The position numbers and the translations under genes are program-made. From Adlercreutzia sp910585575 (GTDB lineage Bacteria; Actinomycetota; Coriobacteriia; Coriobacteriales; Eggerthellaceae), in NCBI RefSeq assembly GCF_951801035.1, contig NZ_CATOKT010000007.1: 64,000 bases of DNA, one strand, 5' to 3'. The stretch's first letter is position 1. Each line of letters begins with the position of its first letter. Under the pieces are notes generated by a model. That model saw only the letters and a list, made by a program, of their open reading frames with translations. It was not told the origin of the DNA and did not search any database. Shown here piece by piece: positions 16,131-24,841 of this stretch.

Positions 16131-18065
16131 ATGGAATTCAGCCTTGGATTGCTCGGATTTCTCATTGTGTTCCCCCTGATTGTCGCGGCAGTGCTGCTGT
16201 TCGTTAAGCAGGACAAGGTGCGTAACATCGTGGTGTGCGTATCCGGTGTCGTCATCGGCATCGCGTCGGTCATCATGGTGGTGCTCAATCTGGGGGCTTC
16301 GTGCACGCTCTTCGAATTTGAGAGCGAGGTGCTCGATTTCGTTTGCACGGGAATCAGCTGCCTCATCGCCGCCACGATCATTTGGTTCGCCGTTCGCTAC
16401 AAGAACGTGTGGGCAGCGGTGCTGGCGGTGGTGCAGGTGGTGGGCGCCATCGTGCTCGAGTTTGCGTTCGCCCATGAGATCGAGGTGCCCTACGGCCTCT
16501 ATTTCGACTCGCTGTCGCTGTTGATGGTGTTCATCATCGGCGTGGTAGGCTCGGGCATTTGCATTTACGCACTGGGCTACATGGAAGATTTCCAGGCCCA
16601 TGAGCCCGTGGATGCCCCCGATCGCCGCCCGATGTTCTTCGCCCTCATGTTCGTGTTCCTGTCGGCCATGTTCCTCATCGTGTTCGCCAACAACATGGAA
16701 TGGATGTTCACGGGCTGGGAGGTCACCACGCTCTGCTCGTTCCTGCTCATCGGCTACACGCGCACCGAGGAGGCCATCAAGAATGCCTTCCGTCAGATCA
16801 TCATGAATCTTGCCGGTGGCCTGGGTTTTTTGGTGGCGCTGTACTCCTGCGCCCTGACGGTGGGCACCTTCTCGTTCTACGAGTTCCTCGTCATCGGCGT
16901 GAACAACCCGGCCCTGGTTACCCTGGCCGTGACGGCGCTGGCCTTTGCCGGCATCACGAAGGCTGCTCAGATGCCCTTCCAAACGTGGCTGCTCGGCGCC
17001 ATGGTGGCCCCCACGCCTACCAGTGCGCTGCTGCATTCCTCCACTATGGTGAAGGCCGGCGTGTTCATGCTGGTGAAGCTGGCCCCCATCATGCAGGTGT
17101 GCCCGACGCCCTCGCTCATGGTCATGCTGGTGGGCGGCATTACCTTCGTGCTCTGCTCGTTCATGGCCATCTCGCAGTCGAACGCCAAGCGCGTGCTGGC
17201 TTACTCCACCATCGCCAACCTGGGCCTGATCACGGCCTGCGCCGGCGTGGGCACGGCTGAGGCCGTGTGGGCCGCGTGCTTCCTCATCTTGTTCCATGCC
17301 ATTGCGAAGTCGCTGCTGTTCCTGTGCGTCGGCACGGCCGAGCACCACATTGGCAGCCGCGACATCGAGGACATGGACCTCTTGTTCGATCGCATGCCCC
17401 GCTTGGCCCGCTTTATGATGCTGGGCATCATGTGCATGTTCATCGCGCCCTTCGGCATGTTGATGGCGAAGTGGGCAACGCTTGTGTCCTTCGTGGACGC
17501 GCGCCAGGTGGCCCTCATCCTTATTCTGGCCTTCGGTTCGGCGGCCACGTTCATGTTCTGGGCGAAGTGGCTCGGCAAGCTGGCCGGCATCGCGGGCAAT
17601 CCGCAGAACGTCGAGACCACGGTGCGTCCCACCGAGTGGGTGTCGCTGCTGCTCATGGCCGTGCTGCTGGTGCTAGCCTGCGTGTTCCTGCCCTTTATCT
17701 CCGCGTTCAACGTGGAGCCCTACGTGTACTCGGTCTACGGCACCCTGGGTCAGGACATCACGGGCGACAACCTGTGGCTGGCTTCCATCTGCACGGCCGT
17801 GGTGGTCATCGTGCTCTTCTCGGGGCTGGGCTCCAAGCAGAAGGGGCGTCGGGTGGGCGTGTATCTGGCGGGTGTCAGCCGCGACAACGACGCGCGTTCG
17901 TTCCAAAACTCCCTGTCCGGCACTACCGAGGCCTCGGCTCGCAACTGGTACATGGACGCGGTCTTCGGAGAGAAGCGCATCGCTCCGGTGGGCGTGGTGT
18001 TCAACTCGGTCATCATGGTCGTTACGTTTGTAGTGGCCTTCGTTCTGACTCCCATCGTCTTCTAG
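16131..18065 (+). CDS. echA: Ech-type hydrogenase ion-pumping subunit EchA (NuoL/HyfB-like)
   Basis: 644 residues, about 16 membrane helices. Belongs to the antiporter-like family of complex I and group 4 hydrogenases, which couples electron flow to H+ or Na+ transport. Signatures are GWEVTTLCSFLLIGYTRTEE (helix 5 region) and KAAQMPFQTWL followed by APTPTSALLHSSTMVKAG, the conserved channel lysine/histidine region. First gene of six contiguous genes in the order A-B-C-D-E-F known from Ech hydrogenases. The operon has no visible maturation (hyp) genes nearby, so these must be elsewhere. Confidence 0.92.
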   Translation: MEFSLGLLGFLIVFPLIVAAVLLFVKQDKVRNIVVCVSGVVIGIASVIMVVLNLGASCTLFEFESEVLDFVCTGISCLIAATIIWFAVRYKNVWAAVLAVVQVVGAIVLEFAFAHEIEVPYGLYFDSLSLLMVFIIGVVGSGICIYALGYMEDFQAHEPVDAPDRRPMFFALMFVFLSAMFLIVFANNMEWMFTGWEVTTLCSFLLIGYTRTEEAIKNAFRQIIMNLAGGLGFLVALYSCALTVGTFSFYEFLVIGVNNPALVTLAVTALAFAGITKAAQMPFQTWLLGAMVAPTPTSALLHSSTMVKAGVFMLVKLAPIMQVCPTPSLMVMLVGGITFVLCSFMAISQSNAKRVLAYSTIANLGLITACAGVGTAEAVWAACFLILFHAIAKSLLFLCVGTAEHHIGSRDIEDMDLLFDRMPRLARFMMLGIMCMFIAPFGMLMAKWATLVSFVDARQVALILILAFGSAATFMFWAKWLGKLAGIAGNPQNVETTVRPTEWVSLLLMAVLLVLACVFLPFISAFNVEPYVYSVYGTLGQDITGDNLWLASICTAVVVIVLFSGLGSKQKGRRVGVYLAGVSRDNDARSFQNSLSGTTEASARNWYMDAVFGEKRIAPVGVVFNSVIMVVTFVVAFVLTPIVF

Positions 18066-18081
18066 GAAGGGTGTGATATCA

Positions 18082-18951
18082 ATGTCTTTGCTCGCTATGC
18101 TTATCGGCACCCTTCTGTTTGCCATCCTGGGCCCGGTCATCGGCTGTTTCCTGGCCGGTCTCGATCGCATCATCTCGGCCCGCATGCAGGGCCGTGTGGG
18201 ACCGCCGCTGCTGCAGCCTTACTACGACGTGCGCAAGCTCTTTGAGAAGGAGCGTGTGTCGGTGAACAGCGTGGAATCGGTGTACGTGGCCTCTGCGCTG
18301 CTGTTCGCCGTGGTGGCCGGCGGTGTGTTCTTCTCCGGCGGCAACCTGCTTATGTGCGTGTTCATCATCACCCTGTCCAGCCTGTTCTTCATCATGGCGG
18401 CCTACTCCACCCGCTCTCCCTACGCGGAGGTGGGCGCGGCTCGCGAGACACTGCAGGTGATGTGCTACGAGCCCATGGTGCTGTTGATGGCCGTGGCTTT
18501 CTTCCAGGCGTCGGGCTCCTTCGATGTGGCAGCGGTGCTCGGCCTCAGCCATCCGGTGGTGTGCACCATCTGGCTCGTGTTCCTGGGCGTGCTGTTCATC
18601 CTCACCATCAAGCTGCGCAAGTCGCCCTTCGATCTGTCCATGTCCCATCATGCCCATCAGGAAATTGTCCGCGGGGTGACCACGGAGATGTCCGGTCCCA
18701 CCTTGGGTCTGGTGGAGATCATGCACTGGTGCGAGAACGTCCTGTTCCTAGGCTGGATCGGCATGTTCTTTGTCTGGGCAAACCCCGTCTCCCTTGTTAT
18801 CGCCCTGGTCATCGTGCTATTGGTGTACTTCCTGGAAATTTGGATCGACAACAATTTCGCGCGTGTGAAGTGGCAGTTCATGTTCAAGTCGGCATGGCTC
18901 GTGGCGCTTATCGCCGGCGGCGTGAACGTGGCCGTCCTCGCGTTTCTGTAA
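18082..18951 (+). CDS. echB: Ech hydrogenase membrane anchor subunit EchB (NuoH-like)
   Basis: 289 residues with about eight membrane helices. It is the NuoH/HycD-type subunit that ties the peripheral hydrogenase arm to the membrane. Family motifs are GLDRIISARMQGRVGPPLLQ at the N-terminus, RSPYAEVGAARE, and KSPFDLSMSHHAHQEIVRG (the E/H loop near the quinone-like cavity). ATG at 18082 is preferred over GTG at 18073, which sits directly on the ribosome site. Follows echA by 16 bases. Confidence 0.92.
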   Translation: MSLLAMLIGTLLFAILGPVIGCFLAGLDRIISARMQGRVGPPLLQPYYDVRKLFEKERVSVNSVESVYVASALLFAVVAGGVFFSGGNLLMCVFIITLSSLFFIMAAYSTRSPYAEVGAARETLQVMCYEPMVLLMAVAFFQASGSFDVAAVLGLSHPVVCTIWLVFLGVLFILTIKLRKSPFDLSMSHHAHQEIVRGVTTEMSGPTLGLVEIMHWCENVLFLGWIGMFFVWANPVSLVIALVIVLLVYFLEIWIDNNFARVKWQFMFKSAWLVALIAGGVNVAVLAFL

Positions 18952-18963
18952 GGAGGGATTACC

Positions 18964-19407
18964 ATGGCATTTGCTTCAAAATCACCGTGGGTCATCCACT
19001 ACGACGGCTCCAGCTGCAACGGCTGCGACATCGAGGTGCTCGCCACCTTGTGCCCGGGCTTCGACGGTGAGCGCTTCGGCGTCATCAACACGGGCAATCC
19101 CAAGCACGCTGATATCTTCCTGGTTACGGGTAGCGTGAACGAGCAGAACATCAACGTGGTGAAGGAGATCTACGACCAGATGCTCGAGCCCAAAGTGGTG
19201 GTGGCTTGTGGCATCTGCGCTTGCTCCGGCGGCGTCTTCCATGATTGCTACAACGTCATCGGTGGTGTCGATCAAGCTATCCCCGTCGATGTGTACGCTC
19301 CGGGCTGCGCCGTGCGTCCCGAGCAGCTCATCGACGCTATCGTCCAGGGCGTGGCCGTGCTCGACGAGAAGTCGAAGGCCCTCAAAGCGGCCAAGAAGGG
19401 AGCGTAA
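18964..19407 (+). CDS. echC: Ech hydrogenase small subunit EchC (NuoB-like)
   Basis: 147 residues, cytoplasmic face. Carries the proximal [4Fe-4S] cluster next to the NiFe site. Cysteines are C18 and C21 (SSCNGCDIE), a third in VVACGICACSGG near residue 83, and a fourth in YAPGCAVRPEQ, matching the C-x2-C...C...C pattern of NuoB and group 4 small subunits. No signal peptide, as expected for an inward-facing enzyme. Start 10 bases after echB with AAGGAGG upstream. Confidence 0.94.
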   Translation: MAFASKSPWVIHYDGSSCNGCDIEVLATLCPGFDGERFGVINTGNPKHADIFLVTGSVNEQNINVVKEIYDQMLEPKVVVACGICACSGGVFHDCYNVIGGVDQAIPVDVYAPGCAVRPEQLIDAIVQGVAVLDEKSKALKAAKKGA

Positions 19408-19409
19408 CC

Positions 19410-20141
19410 ATGGCAACCTTTTCCCAGGACTTCAAGGACCTTGCCTTCGAGGACATCCATGTCTCGGCGGCAGAGCGTCAAGCGGCAGGCTGGCGCTACG
19501 TGCAAATTCTGGCAGTGAACACCGAGAACGGCGTTGACCTGGTCTATTCCTACATGCTCGATGGCGTGCTCGACAATCTGGTGGTGCGCGGCGTGACGGT
19601 CGAGCAGGTGGTGCCCTCCATCACCGACGTGTACCTCGAGGCCTTCGTCTGCGAGAACGAGATCCACGATCTTTACGGGCTCAACATTGCCGGCATTGCC
19701 ATCGACTTCGGCGGCAACTTCTACCAGTTGGCCGAGAAAGCTCCCATGACGGTCATCTCGCCGGCGCAGCTGGCTGCCCGCGAGAAGGCGAAGAAGGTGG
19801 CCGCGGCCAAGGCTGCCAAGGAGGCGGCGGCTCAGAAGGCTGCCGAGGCCCCGGCGGCGGCCCCCGTCATCGACGAGGCTGCCATTCAGGCCAAGATTGC
19901 CGGTCTCGACCCGGAGAAGGCCGCCAAGGTGCGCGCTGCTATGGAGGCGAAGATGAAGAAGGCCGCTGCTGAGGCAGCTCCGGCTCCGGCCCCCGCGGCC
20001 CCCGTCATCGACGAGGCCGCTATCGAAGCCAAGATTGCGGGCCTCGACCCGGAGAAGGCCGCCAAGGTGCGCGCTGCTATGGAAGCAAAGATGAAAAAGG
20101 CTGCAGAAGCGGCTGCGAACGCAGAAGGGGAAGGTGAGTAG
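19410..20141 (+). CDS. echD: Ech hydrogenase subunit EchD (NuoC-like) with repeat tail
   Basis: 243 residues. Residues 1-115 match the NuoC/30-kDa-like subunit (DVYLEAFVCENEIHDLYGLN is the family signature). The remainder is an Ala/Lys/Glu-rich tail absent from ordinary EchD. It includes two near-identical 36-residue units at 151-186 and 197-232, each built on AKIAGLDPEKAAKVRAAM, joined by an Ala-Pro linker. The tail is probably helical and exposed. The DNA repeats as well (19860-19967 and 19998-20105). ATG at 19410 lies 2 bases after the echC stop, and echE begins 2 bases after this stop, so translation is coupled. Confidence 0.9.
   Translation: MATFSQDFKDLAFEDIHVSAAERQAAGWRYVQILAVNTENGVDLVYSYMLDGVLDNLVVRGVTVEQVVPSITDVYLEAFVCENEIHDLYGLNIAGIAIDFGGNFYQLAEKAPMTVISPAQLAAREKAKKVAAAKAAKEAAAQKAAEAPAAAPVIDEAAIQAKIAGLDPEKAAKVRAAMEAKMKKAAAEAAPAPAPAAPVIDEAAIEAKIAGLDPEKAAKVRAAMEAKMKKAAEAAANAEGEGE
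19860..20105 (+). repeat. Tandem repeat inside echD
   Basis: Two 108-base units with a period of 138 bases, encoding nearly identical 36-residue segments. The codons differ in several third positions, so the duplication is not very recent or is held by selection at the protein level. Confidence 0.9.
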
Positions 20142-20143
20142 GC

Positions 20144-21232
20144 ATGAGCAAGGCGACAATCATTCCCTTCGGCCCCCAGCATCCGGTGCTCCCGGAGCCT
20201 TTGCACCTCGACTTGGTGGTGCAGGACGAGACGGTGGTCGATTGCATTCCCCAGATCGGCTTCGTCCATCGCGGCCTTGAGAAGCTGGTGGAAACGCGCG
20301 ATTACAACCAGTTCATCTACATTGCCGAGCGCATCTGCGGCATCTGCGCCATGGGCCACTCCCTGGGCTATGCGGAAACCGTCGAGGAGCTTATGGGCGT
20401 CGAGGTGCCCAAGCGCGCCGAGTACCTGCGCGTCATTTGGCACGAGCTGTCCCGTATTCACTCGCATCTGCTGTGGCTCGGCTTGGCGGCCGATGCCTTC
20501 GGTTTCGAGTCCATGTTCATGCACTGCTGGCGCCTGCGCGAGCGCGTGCTCGACATCTTCGAGAAGACCACCGGCGGCCGCGTCATCCTTTCCGTGGTGA
20601 AGGTAGGCGGCGTGGTGCGCGACATCGATGATGCCATGATGCGTGAGATCTGCTCGGTGCTCGAGGGCATTCGCGGCGAGTACACCACCATCATGAACAC
20701 CCTGCTCACCGACACGTCGGTGAAGAACCGCACCGTGGGCGTGGGCTATCTGTCCCAGGCCGACGCCGTGGAGCTTTCCATGGTCGGCCCCTTCGCTCGC
20801 GCTTCCAACGTGGCCTACGACGTGCGCATGTTCGGTCGCGGCGCCTACGGCGATCTGTCCGACTTCAAGGTGATCACCGATAACGGCGGCGACTGCTTCG
20901 CCCGCGTGAAGGTGCGTTGCCTGGAAGTGCTTCAGTCCATCGACATCATCGAGGAGCTGGCGGCCAAGATGCCCGCTGGCGACATCGCTGTGGACGTGAA
21001 GGGCTCGCCGGCCGACGGCGCCCAGGCCTCCAACGTGCTCGAACAGCCCCGCGGCGAGTGCTACTACTATGCGCGCGGCAACGGCACGAAGAACCTGGAG
21101 CGCATGCGCATGCGCACGCCCACCTCGCAGAACCTTGCGGGTATGACCGTGGCCCTGAAGGGCTGCGATCTGGCGGACGTGAACATGATCATTCTCACCA
21201 TCGACCCCTGCATCAGCTGCACGGAAAGGTAG
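20144..21232 (+). CDS. echE: Ech [NiFe] hydrogenase catalytic large subunit EchE (NuoD-like)
   Basis: 362 residues. All four NiFe cysteine ligands are present: C65 and C68 in RICGICAMGHS and C356 and C359 in DPCISCTER, the last residues of the protein. It is therefore a catalytic hydrogenase rather than a complex I subunit. The chain stops at the Arg after the second motif, with no C-terminal extension of the kind that HycI/HyaD-type proteases remove, so no processing protease should be needed. Reduces protons (or oxidises H2) with electrons from ferredoxin via EchF and EchC. Confidence 0.95.
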   Translation: MSKATIIPFGPQHPVLPEPLHLDLVVQDETVVDCIPQIGFVHRGLEKLVETRDYNQFIYIAERICGICAMGHSLGYAETVEELMGVEVPKRAEYLRVIWHELSRIHSHLLWLGLAADAFGFESMFMHCWRLRERVLDIFEKTTGGRVILSVVKVGGVVRDIDDAMMREICSVLEGIRGEYTTIMNTLLTDTSVKNRTVGVGYLSQADAVELSMVGPFARASNVAYDVRMFGRGAYGDLSDFKVITDNGGDCFARVKVRCLEVLQSIDIIEELAAKMPAGDIAVDVKGSPADGAQASNVLEQPRGECYYYARGNGTKNLERMRMRTPTSQNLAGMTVALKGCDLADVNMIILTIDPCISCTER

Positions 21233-21238
21233 GCCGAC

Positions 21239-21616
21239 ATGGGTAGTTTCAAACTCGGAGGCATGACCTTCGGCTCGCTGTTCAAAAAGCCCGAGACCAT
21301 CCTGTACCCCTTCGAGCAGAAGCCGGCGCCGGCGGGCCTCAAGGGCCACGTGGCCAACGATGCCGCCCGCTGCATTCTGTGCGGCATCTGCCAGAAGTGC
21401 TGTCCCGCTGATGCCATTGTGGTGGAGAAGAAGGAGCGCACCTGGTCCATCGATCCGTTCCGCTGCGTACAGTGCGGTTCCTGCGTGCGCCAGTGCCCGA
21501 AGCACTGCCTGATCATGGAGCCCACCTACACGGCCGTGGCCACGGCGCAGTCCTGCACGGTGGTAACGGTGCCCGATCCGAAAAAGGAGACGGCCGCCGC
21601 TGAAGCCACGGCTTAA
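21239..21616 (+). CDS. echF: Ech hydrogenase ferredoxin-like subunit EchF (NuoI-like)
   Basis: 125 residues with two [4Fe-4S] motifs, CILCGICQKCCP (near residue 44) and CVQCGSCVRQCP (near residue 79), the standard 2x[4Fe-4S] arrangement that receives electrons from ferredoxin. Ends with a short Ala/Glu/Lys-rich tail. Last gene of the hydrogenase operon, 6 bases after echE. Confidence 0.93.
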   Translation: MGSFKLGGMTFGSLFKKPETILYPFEQKPAPAGLKGHVANDAARCILCGICQKCCPADAIVVEKKERTWSIDPFRCVQCGSCVRQCPKHCLIMEPTYTAVATAQSCTVVTVPDPKKETAAAEATA

Positions 21617-21716
21617 GCGGCCTTGTGACCAAATTGTAATCTACGGAGTGTCAGGAACTCCGGAGTGACCATGGGGAAGCAGCGCGCTTCTGATAAAATC
21701 GAACAGTGACATGACC

Positions 21717-21747
21717 GTCCGGGCTCCCTACGGAGTCCGGACTTTTT
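21717..21747 (+). terminator. Terminator after the hydrogenase operon
   Basis: Stem GTCCGGGCTCC / GGAGTCCGGAC (one G-T pair) followed by TTTTT. A smaller hairpin CGGAGT / ACTCCG (21644-21662) precedes it. It ends only 21 bases before the next gene, so it may also sit in that gene's leader. Confidence 0.75.
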
Positions 21748-21768
21748 GAGAGACAGAAAGGCAGGGGC

Positions 21769-22434
21769 ATGCCCGACCCACAGACCACCCCTCAGGCCCC
21801 CGAAGAGGTCACTTCGAAAATCTTCACGCTGGCCAATGTGGTCTCCTTTGTTCGTCTGTGCATGGTGCCCGTGTATCTGGTTCTTCTTCTCAACGGCTAC
21901 AACCTGGCAGCCACGCTCGTGTTTGCCGCGTCGGCTTTCACCGATTTCCTCGACGGGCAGATTGCCCGACGCACCCATACGGTATCGCGCCTGGGACAAA
22001 TCCTCGACCCAGCCGTCGATCGCATCCTCATGATCACGGGTGTTTTGGGCGTCTTTTTAGTGGGGCGCATCCCGCTGTGGGTCATTATCGTCGTGGTAGT
22101 GCGCGACGCCTATTTGCTGGTGGGCGGCGGTTGGTTGCTGTCCCGCTTCCATATCCGCGTTCCGGTGATCTATCCCGGGAAGTTCGCCACCACGTTTTTG
22201 TTCGTTGGCTTTTCGGGGCTGCTGTTGAACTGGCCGCTTATTCCCGGTTTAGGCTGGTGCGATTTCTCCTGGTTGCCCGGGTTCAACGGCGCACCGGTTT
22301 CCTGGGGTATTTGGTTCATCTATGCCGGTCTTATTTTGTCGCTGGGCGTTACGGTCTACTATTCAGTTGCCGCGGCCAAAGCGCTGGGCCGTGTGCTGAG
22401 GGAAAAGGGCAAGCCCGCTGATGGCGTCGTCTGA
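21769..22434 (+). CDS. CDP-alcohol phosphatidyltransferase (PgsA-like)
   Basis: 221 residues, integral membrane. The family signature D-G-x2-A-R-x8-G-x3-D-x3-D is exact: D62, G63, A66, R67, G76, D80, D84. Such enzymes transfer a phosphatidyl group from CDP-diacylglycerol to an alcohol (glycerol phosphate, inositol phosphate or another). A second member, fused to CinA, is at 47148-48344 and is the better PgsA candidate, so this one may make a different lipid. Overlaps the VanW gene by 14 bases. Confidence 0.88.
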   Translation: MPDPQTTPQAPEEVTSKIFTLANVVSFVRLCMVPVYLVLLLNGYNLAATLVFAASAFTDFLDGQIARRTHTVSRLGQILDPAVDRILMITGVLGVFLVGRIPLWVIIVVVVRDAYLLVGGGWLLSRFHIRVPVIYPGKFATTFLFVGFSGLLLNWPLIPGLGWCDFSWLPGFNGAPVSWGIWFIYAGLILSLGVTVYYSVAAAKALGRVLREKGKPADGVV

Positions 22435-24841
22435 TCGTTCCGCGGCCCCCGGTCGCGATCCGCGAAAAAAACCGACACGTCCCGCCGCCTCTCGTAAAGA
22501 GAGAGCGGCTTCGTCGTCTTCGGGTCGCCCGGCTCGTCCTCGTCGAGGCGAGGAAGCCTCTGGTCGCCGGTCGCGATCTGCGTCGTCGGCCTCTCGGTCG
22601 GTCTCGAGTACGCGGGGCGCCTCGTCATCGAAAAAGCAGCACCCGTCAGCGCCTTCTTCCGCTTCGGTGCGCCGGGGCCGTCCCGTGGGCTCAACCGCGG
22701 CGCGGCCTTCCTCGCGGGGTGCGGGCGCCAAGCTCGGGCGCCCCTCTTCCGCCGCGCCATCGCGGGGTGCCGGCCAGCGCGCCTCCGGACGCGCCTCGGC
22801 CGCTCCGGCGAAGCGCACGACCGGCGGCCGCCCCTCGGGAGCTGCCCCTCTGCGCCCCTCAAGCGGCTCCCGCCGGCCTGGCGCCTCTCAGGCGGGAAAG
22901 CGGACGGCATCGTCTCCGACCCCTGCCTGGCGGCGCGGCATCGTCGTGGTGGTGGCGCTCCTGCTGGTGGCGGTAGTGGCCGGCGGTATCGACGGCCTGC
23001 TTCACGGCAGTCGTATTTACCAGGGGGTTTCCATTGGAAGCGTCGACGTTTCCGGCATGACCCAGGAAGAGGCGCGCGAGGCGGTGGATGCTGCCTACGG
23101 CCCTCGGGTGGCTGCGGGGCGCGGCTATATCTTCGCCAGTGCTGAAGCCGAGCAATCGGTGGATGTGGCGAGCGAGCTGGCCGAAGAAGAAGCCACGGCC
23201 GAGCAGGTGTCGGTGGAAGAGGCTCGCAAGAACAAGCAGCTGTGGGTGGCCGAGGCGGGCACCTTGGGCGCGCGCGTTCCCGTTAACGCCCTCGTTGAAG
23301 AGGCGTTCGCCATCGGGCGCGACGGGGGAGTCCTCGAGCGCATCGAGGCTGGTGCCGCCGGCCGCGCCATTGCCGTGCGCCTTGAATTCGACGAGGAGGC
23401 CGTCGAAGCGCTGGCCTCGAGTATCGACGAGGTCATCGGCGAGCCCCGCAAGGATTGGGGCATAGCCATCGACGACGGCGCGGTAACAGTGACGGAGGGC
23501 CATGACGGCACCATCGTTGATCCTGCGGAGCTGCAAGATCGCCTCCAAGAAGGTTTCCTCAGCGAGCAGAGCAGTGACTTCTCCTTTGTGGCCGAGGCCT
23601 ACTACGCCCCCTTGCGCATCGATGAGGCGGCGGCCCGTCAGACCGCGGATTTCGTGCAAGCAGTCATCGATCGCGGCATTGCCTTCGCCTTCGAGGACAA
23701 TCAGTGGGACATCGTCGGAGCCGATCTGGGCTCGTGGGTGACGACGAAGGTGACGGGAGAGGAAGGCTCCTGGCGTCTTGCGCCCGTCATTGACGAGGCT
23801 GTGGCGCGCGCCGATCTACTTGCGCTTATTCGAGGGGCGGGTTTTACTTCGGGCGCCACCGTTTCCTTCCAAAACGAAGGGGGAGAAGTGTGGGTGCTCA
23901 CGGCTCCCGGCTCGCGTTACCCTCAGCTGGCCACGGCGCTGCAGGAGGCCAACGAGGAGCTTTTTGGTGCCTATGACGCGACGGGGTCGACGGAGCTTGC
24001 CTCGGCGGACAAGTCCACCGTGCGCATCGGCTGGGACGCCGCTCCCGAGCGGAGCACCTTCGATGAGGCGCTCGATTTAGGCCTTATCAGCGAGATATCT
24101 TCCTATACGACGGAGTATACCGACAGCCCCGCTACCGCGAATCGCCGTCACAACATCCATTTGGCAGCTGACCTGCTCAACGACTCCATTGCTCCGGCCA
24201 ATGGGGGAACGTGGTCGTTCAACGATACCGTGGGCGAGGCTTCCGAGGACTCGGGCTTCCAGGCCGCCCATGCCATCATCAACGGCGAGTACGATGACGC
24301 CATCGGCGGCGGTATCTGTCAGGTGGCTACGACGGTGTTCAACGCTGTCTACGAAGCGGGCTTTCCCGTAACCGAGCGGCGCAACCATTCCCTCTACATT
24401 TCCAGCTATCCCACGGGACGCGATGCGGCCATCGCCTATCCTGATCTTGATCTCACGTGGGAAAATGACAGTTCTTCCGATGTTTTGATGCGGGCGCGCT
24501 ACACCGACAGCACCCTAACCGTTACACTATATGGCATCGATCCAGGCTATGTGGTTTCCACGAAGACGGGCGACTGGGCCGAAGGCGAGGCCTATAAAAC
24601 GAAGTACCAGGTCGATGAGAACGAGCCCGAGGGCACGCGCTATGTGAAAACGACGGGCGCCGATGGTCGAAGTGTCACGGTGCATCGCATCGTACGCGAT
24701 AGAAGTGGGAATGTGCGGCACGAAGAGGACTTCACGTCCAATTACGCGCCAATCGACGAGGTGATCGTGGTGGGACCGAACACCCCGACGGAAAGCGAAC
24801 AGGAAAAGGAGGACGACGGTGTACTTCCAACCGGAGATTGA
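22421..24841 (+). CDS. VanW-family cell-envelope protein with peptidoglycan-binding-like domains
   Basis: 806 residues. The first ~165 are a disordered, strongly basic Ser/Arg/Ala/Pro-rich cytoplasmic tail. One membrane helix follows (GIVVVVALLLVAVVAGGI, ~170-188), then two extracellular YoaR/PG_binding_4-like regions (~190-550). The VanW domain is at ~575-700 (LNDSIAPANGGTWSFND, AIGGGICQVATTVFNAVYEA). A short G5-like segment (~705-800) ends in an acidic tail. VanW was named from vancomycin-resistance clusters, but its biochemical role is unknown and it is common in Gram-positives without resistance. The start overlaps the preceding gene and the end overlaps paaK. Confidence 0.85.
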   Translation: MASSDRSAAPGRDPRKKPTRPAASRKERAASSSSGRPARPRRGEEASGRRSRSASSASRSVSSTRGASSSKKQHPSAPSSASVRRGRPVGSTAARPSSRGAGAKLGRPSSAAPSRGAGQRASGRASAAPAKRTTGGRPSGAAPLRPSSGSRRPGASQAGKRTASSPTPAWRRGIVVVVALLLVAVVAGGIDGLLHGSRIYQGVSIGSVDVSGMTQEEAREAVDAAYGPRVAAGRGYIFASAEAEQSVDVASELAEEEATAEQVSVEEARKNKQLWVAEAGTLGARVPVNALVEEAFAIGRDGGVLERIEAGAAGRAIAVRLEFDEEAVEALASSIDEVIGEPRKDWGIAIDDGAVTVTEGHDGTIVDPAELQDRLQEGFLSEQSSDFSFVAEAYYAPLRIDEAAARQTADFVQAVIDRGIAFAFEDNQWDIVGADLGSWVTTKVTGEEGSWRLAPVIDEAVARADLLALIRGAGFTSGATVSFQNEGGEVWVLTAPGSRYPQLATALQEANEELFGAYDATGSTELASADKSTVRIGWDAAPERSTFDEALDLGLISEISSYTTEYTDSPATANRRHNIHLAADLLNDSIAPANGGTWSFNDTVGEASEDSGFQAAHAIINGEYDDAIGGGICQVATTVFNAVYEAGFPVTERRNHSLYISSYPTGRDAAIAYPDLDLTWENDSSSDVLMRARYTDSTLTVTLYGIDPGYVVSTKTGDWAEGEAYKTKYQVDENEPEGTRYVKTTGADGRSVTVHRIVRDRSGNVRHEEDFTSNYAPIDEVIVVGPNTPTESEQEKEDDGVLPTGD

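Noticed and set aside
16131..18065. Complex I (nuo) operon interpretation of the 16-21 kb cluster
   Set aside because: The large subunit keeps all four NiFe cysteines and only six subunits are present in the Ech order, so it is a hydrogenase.
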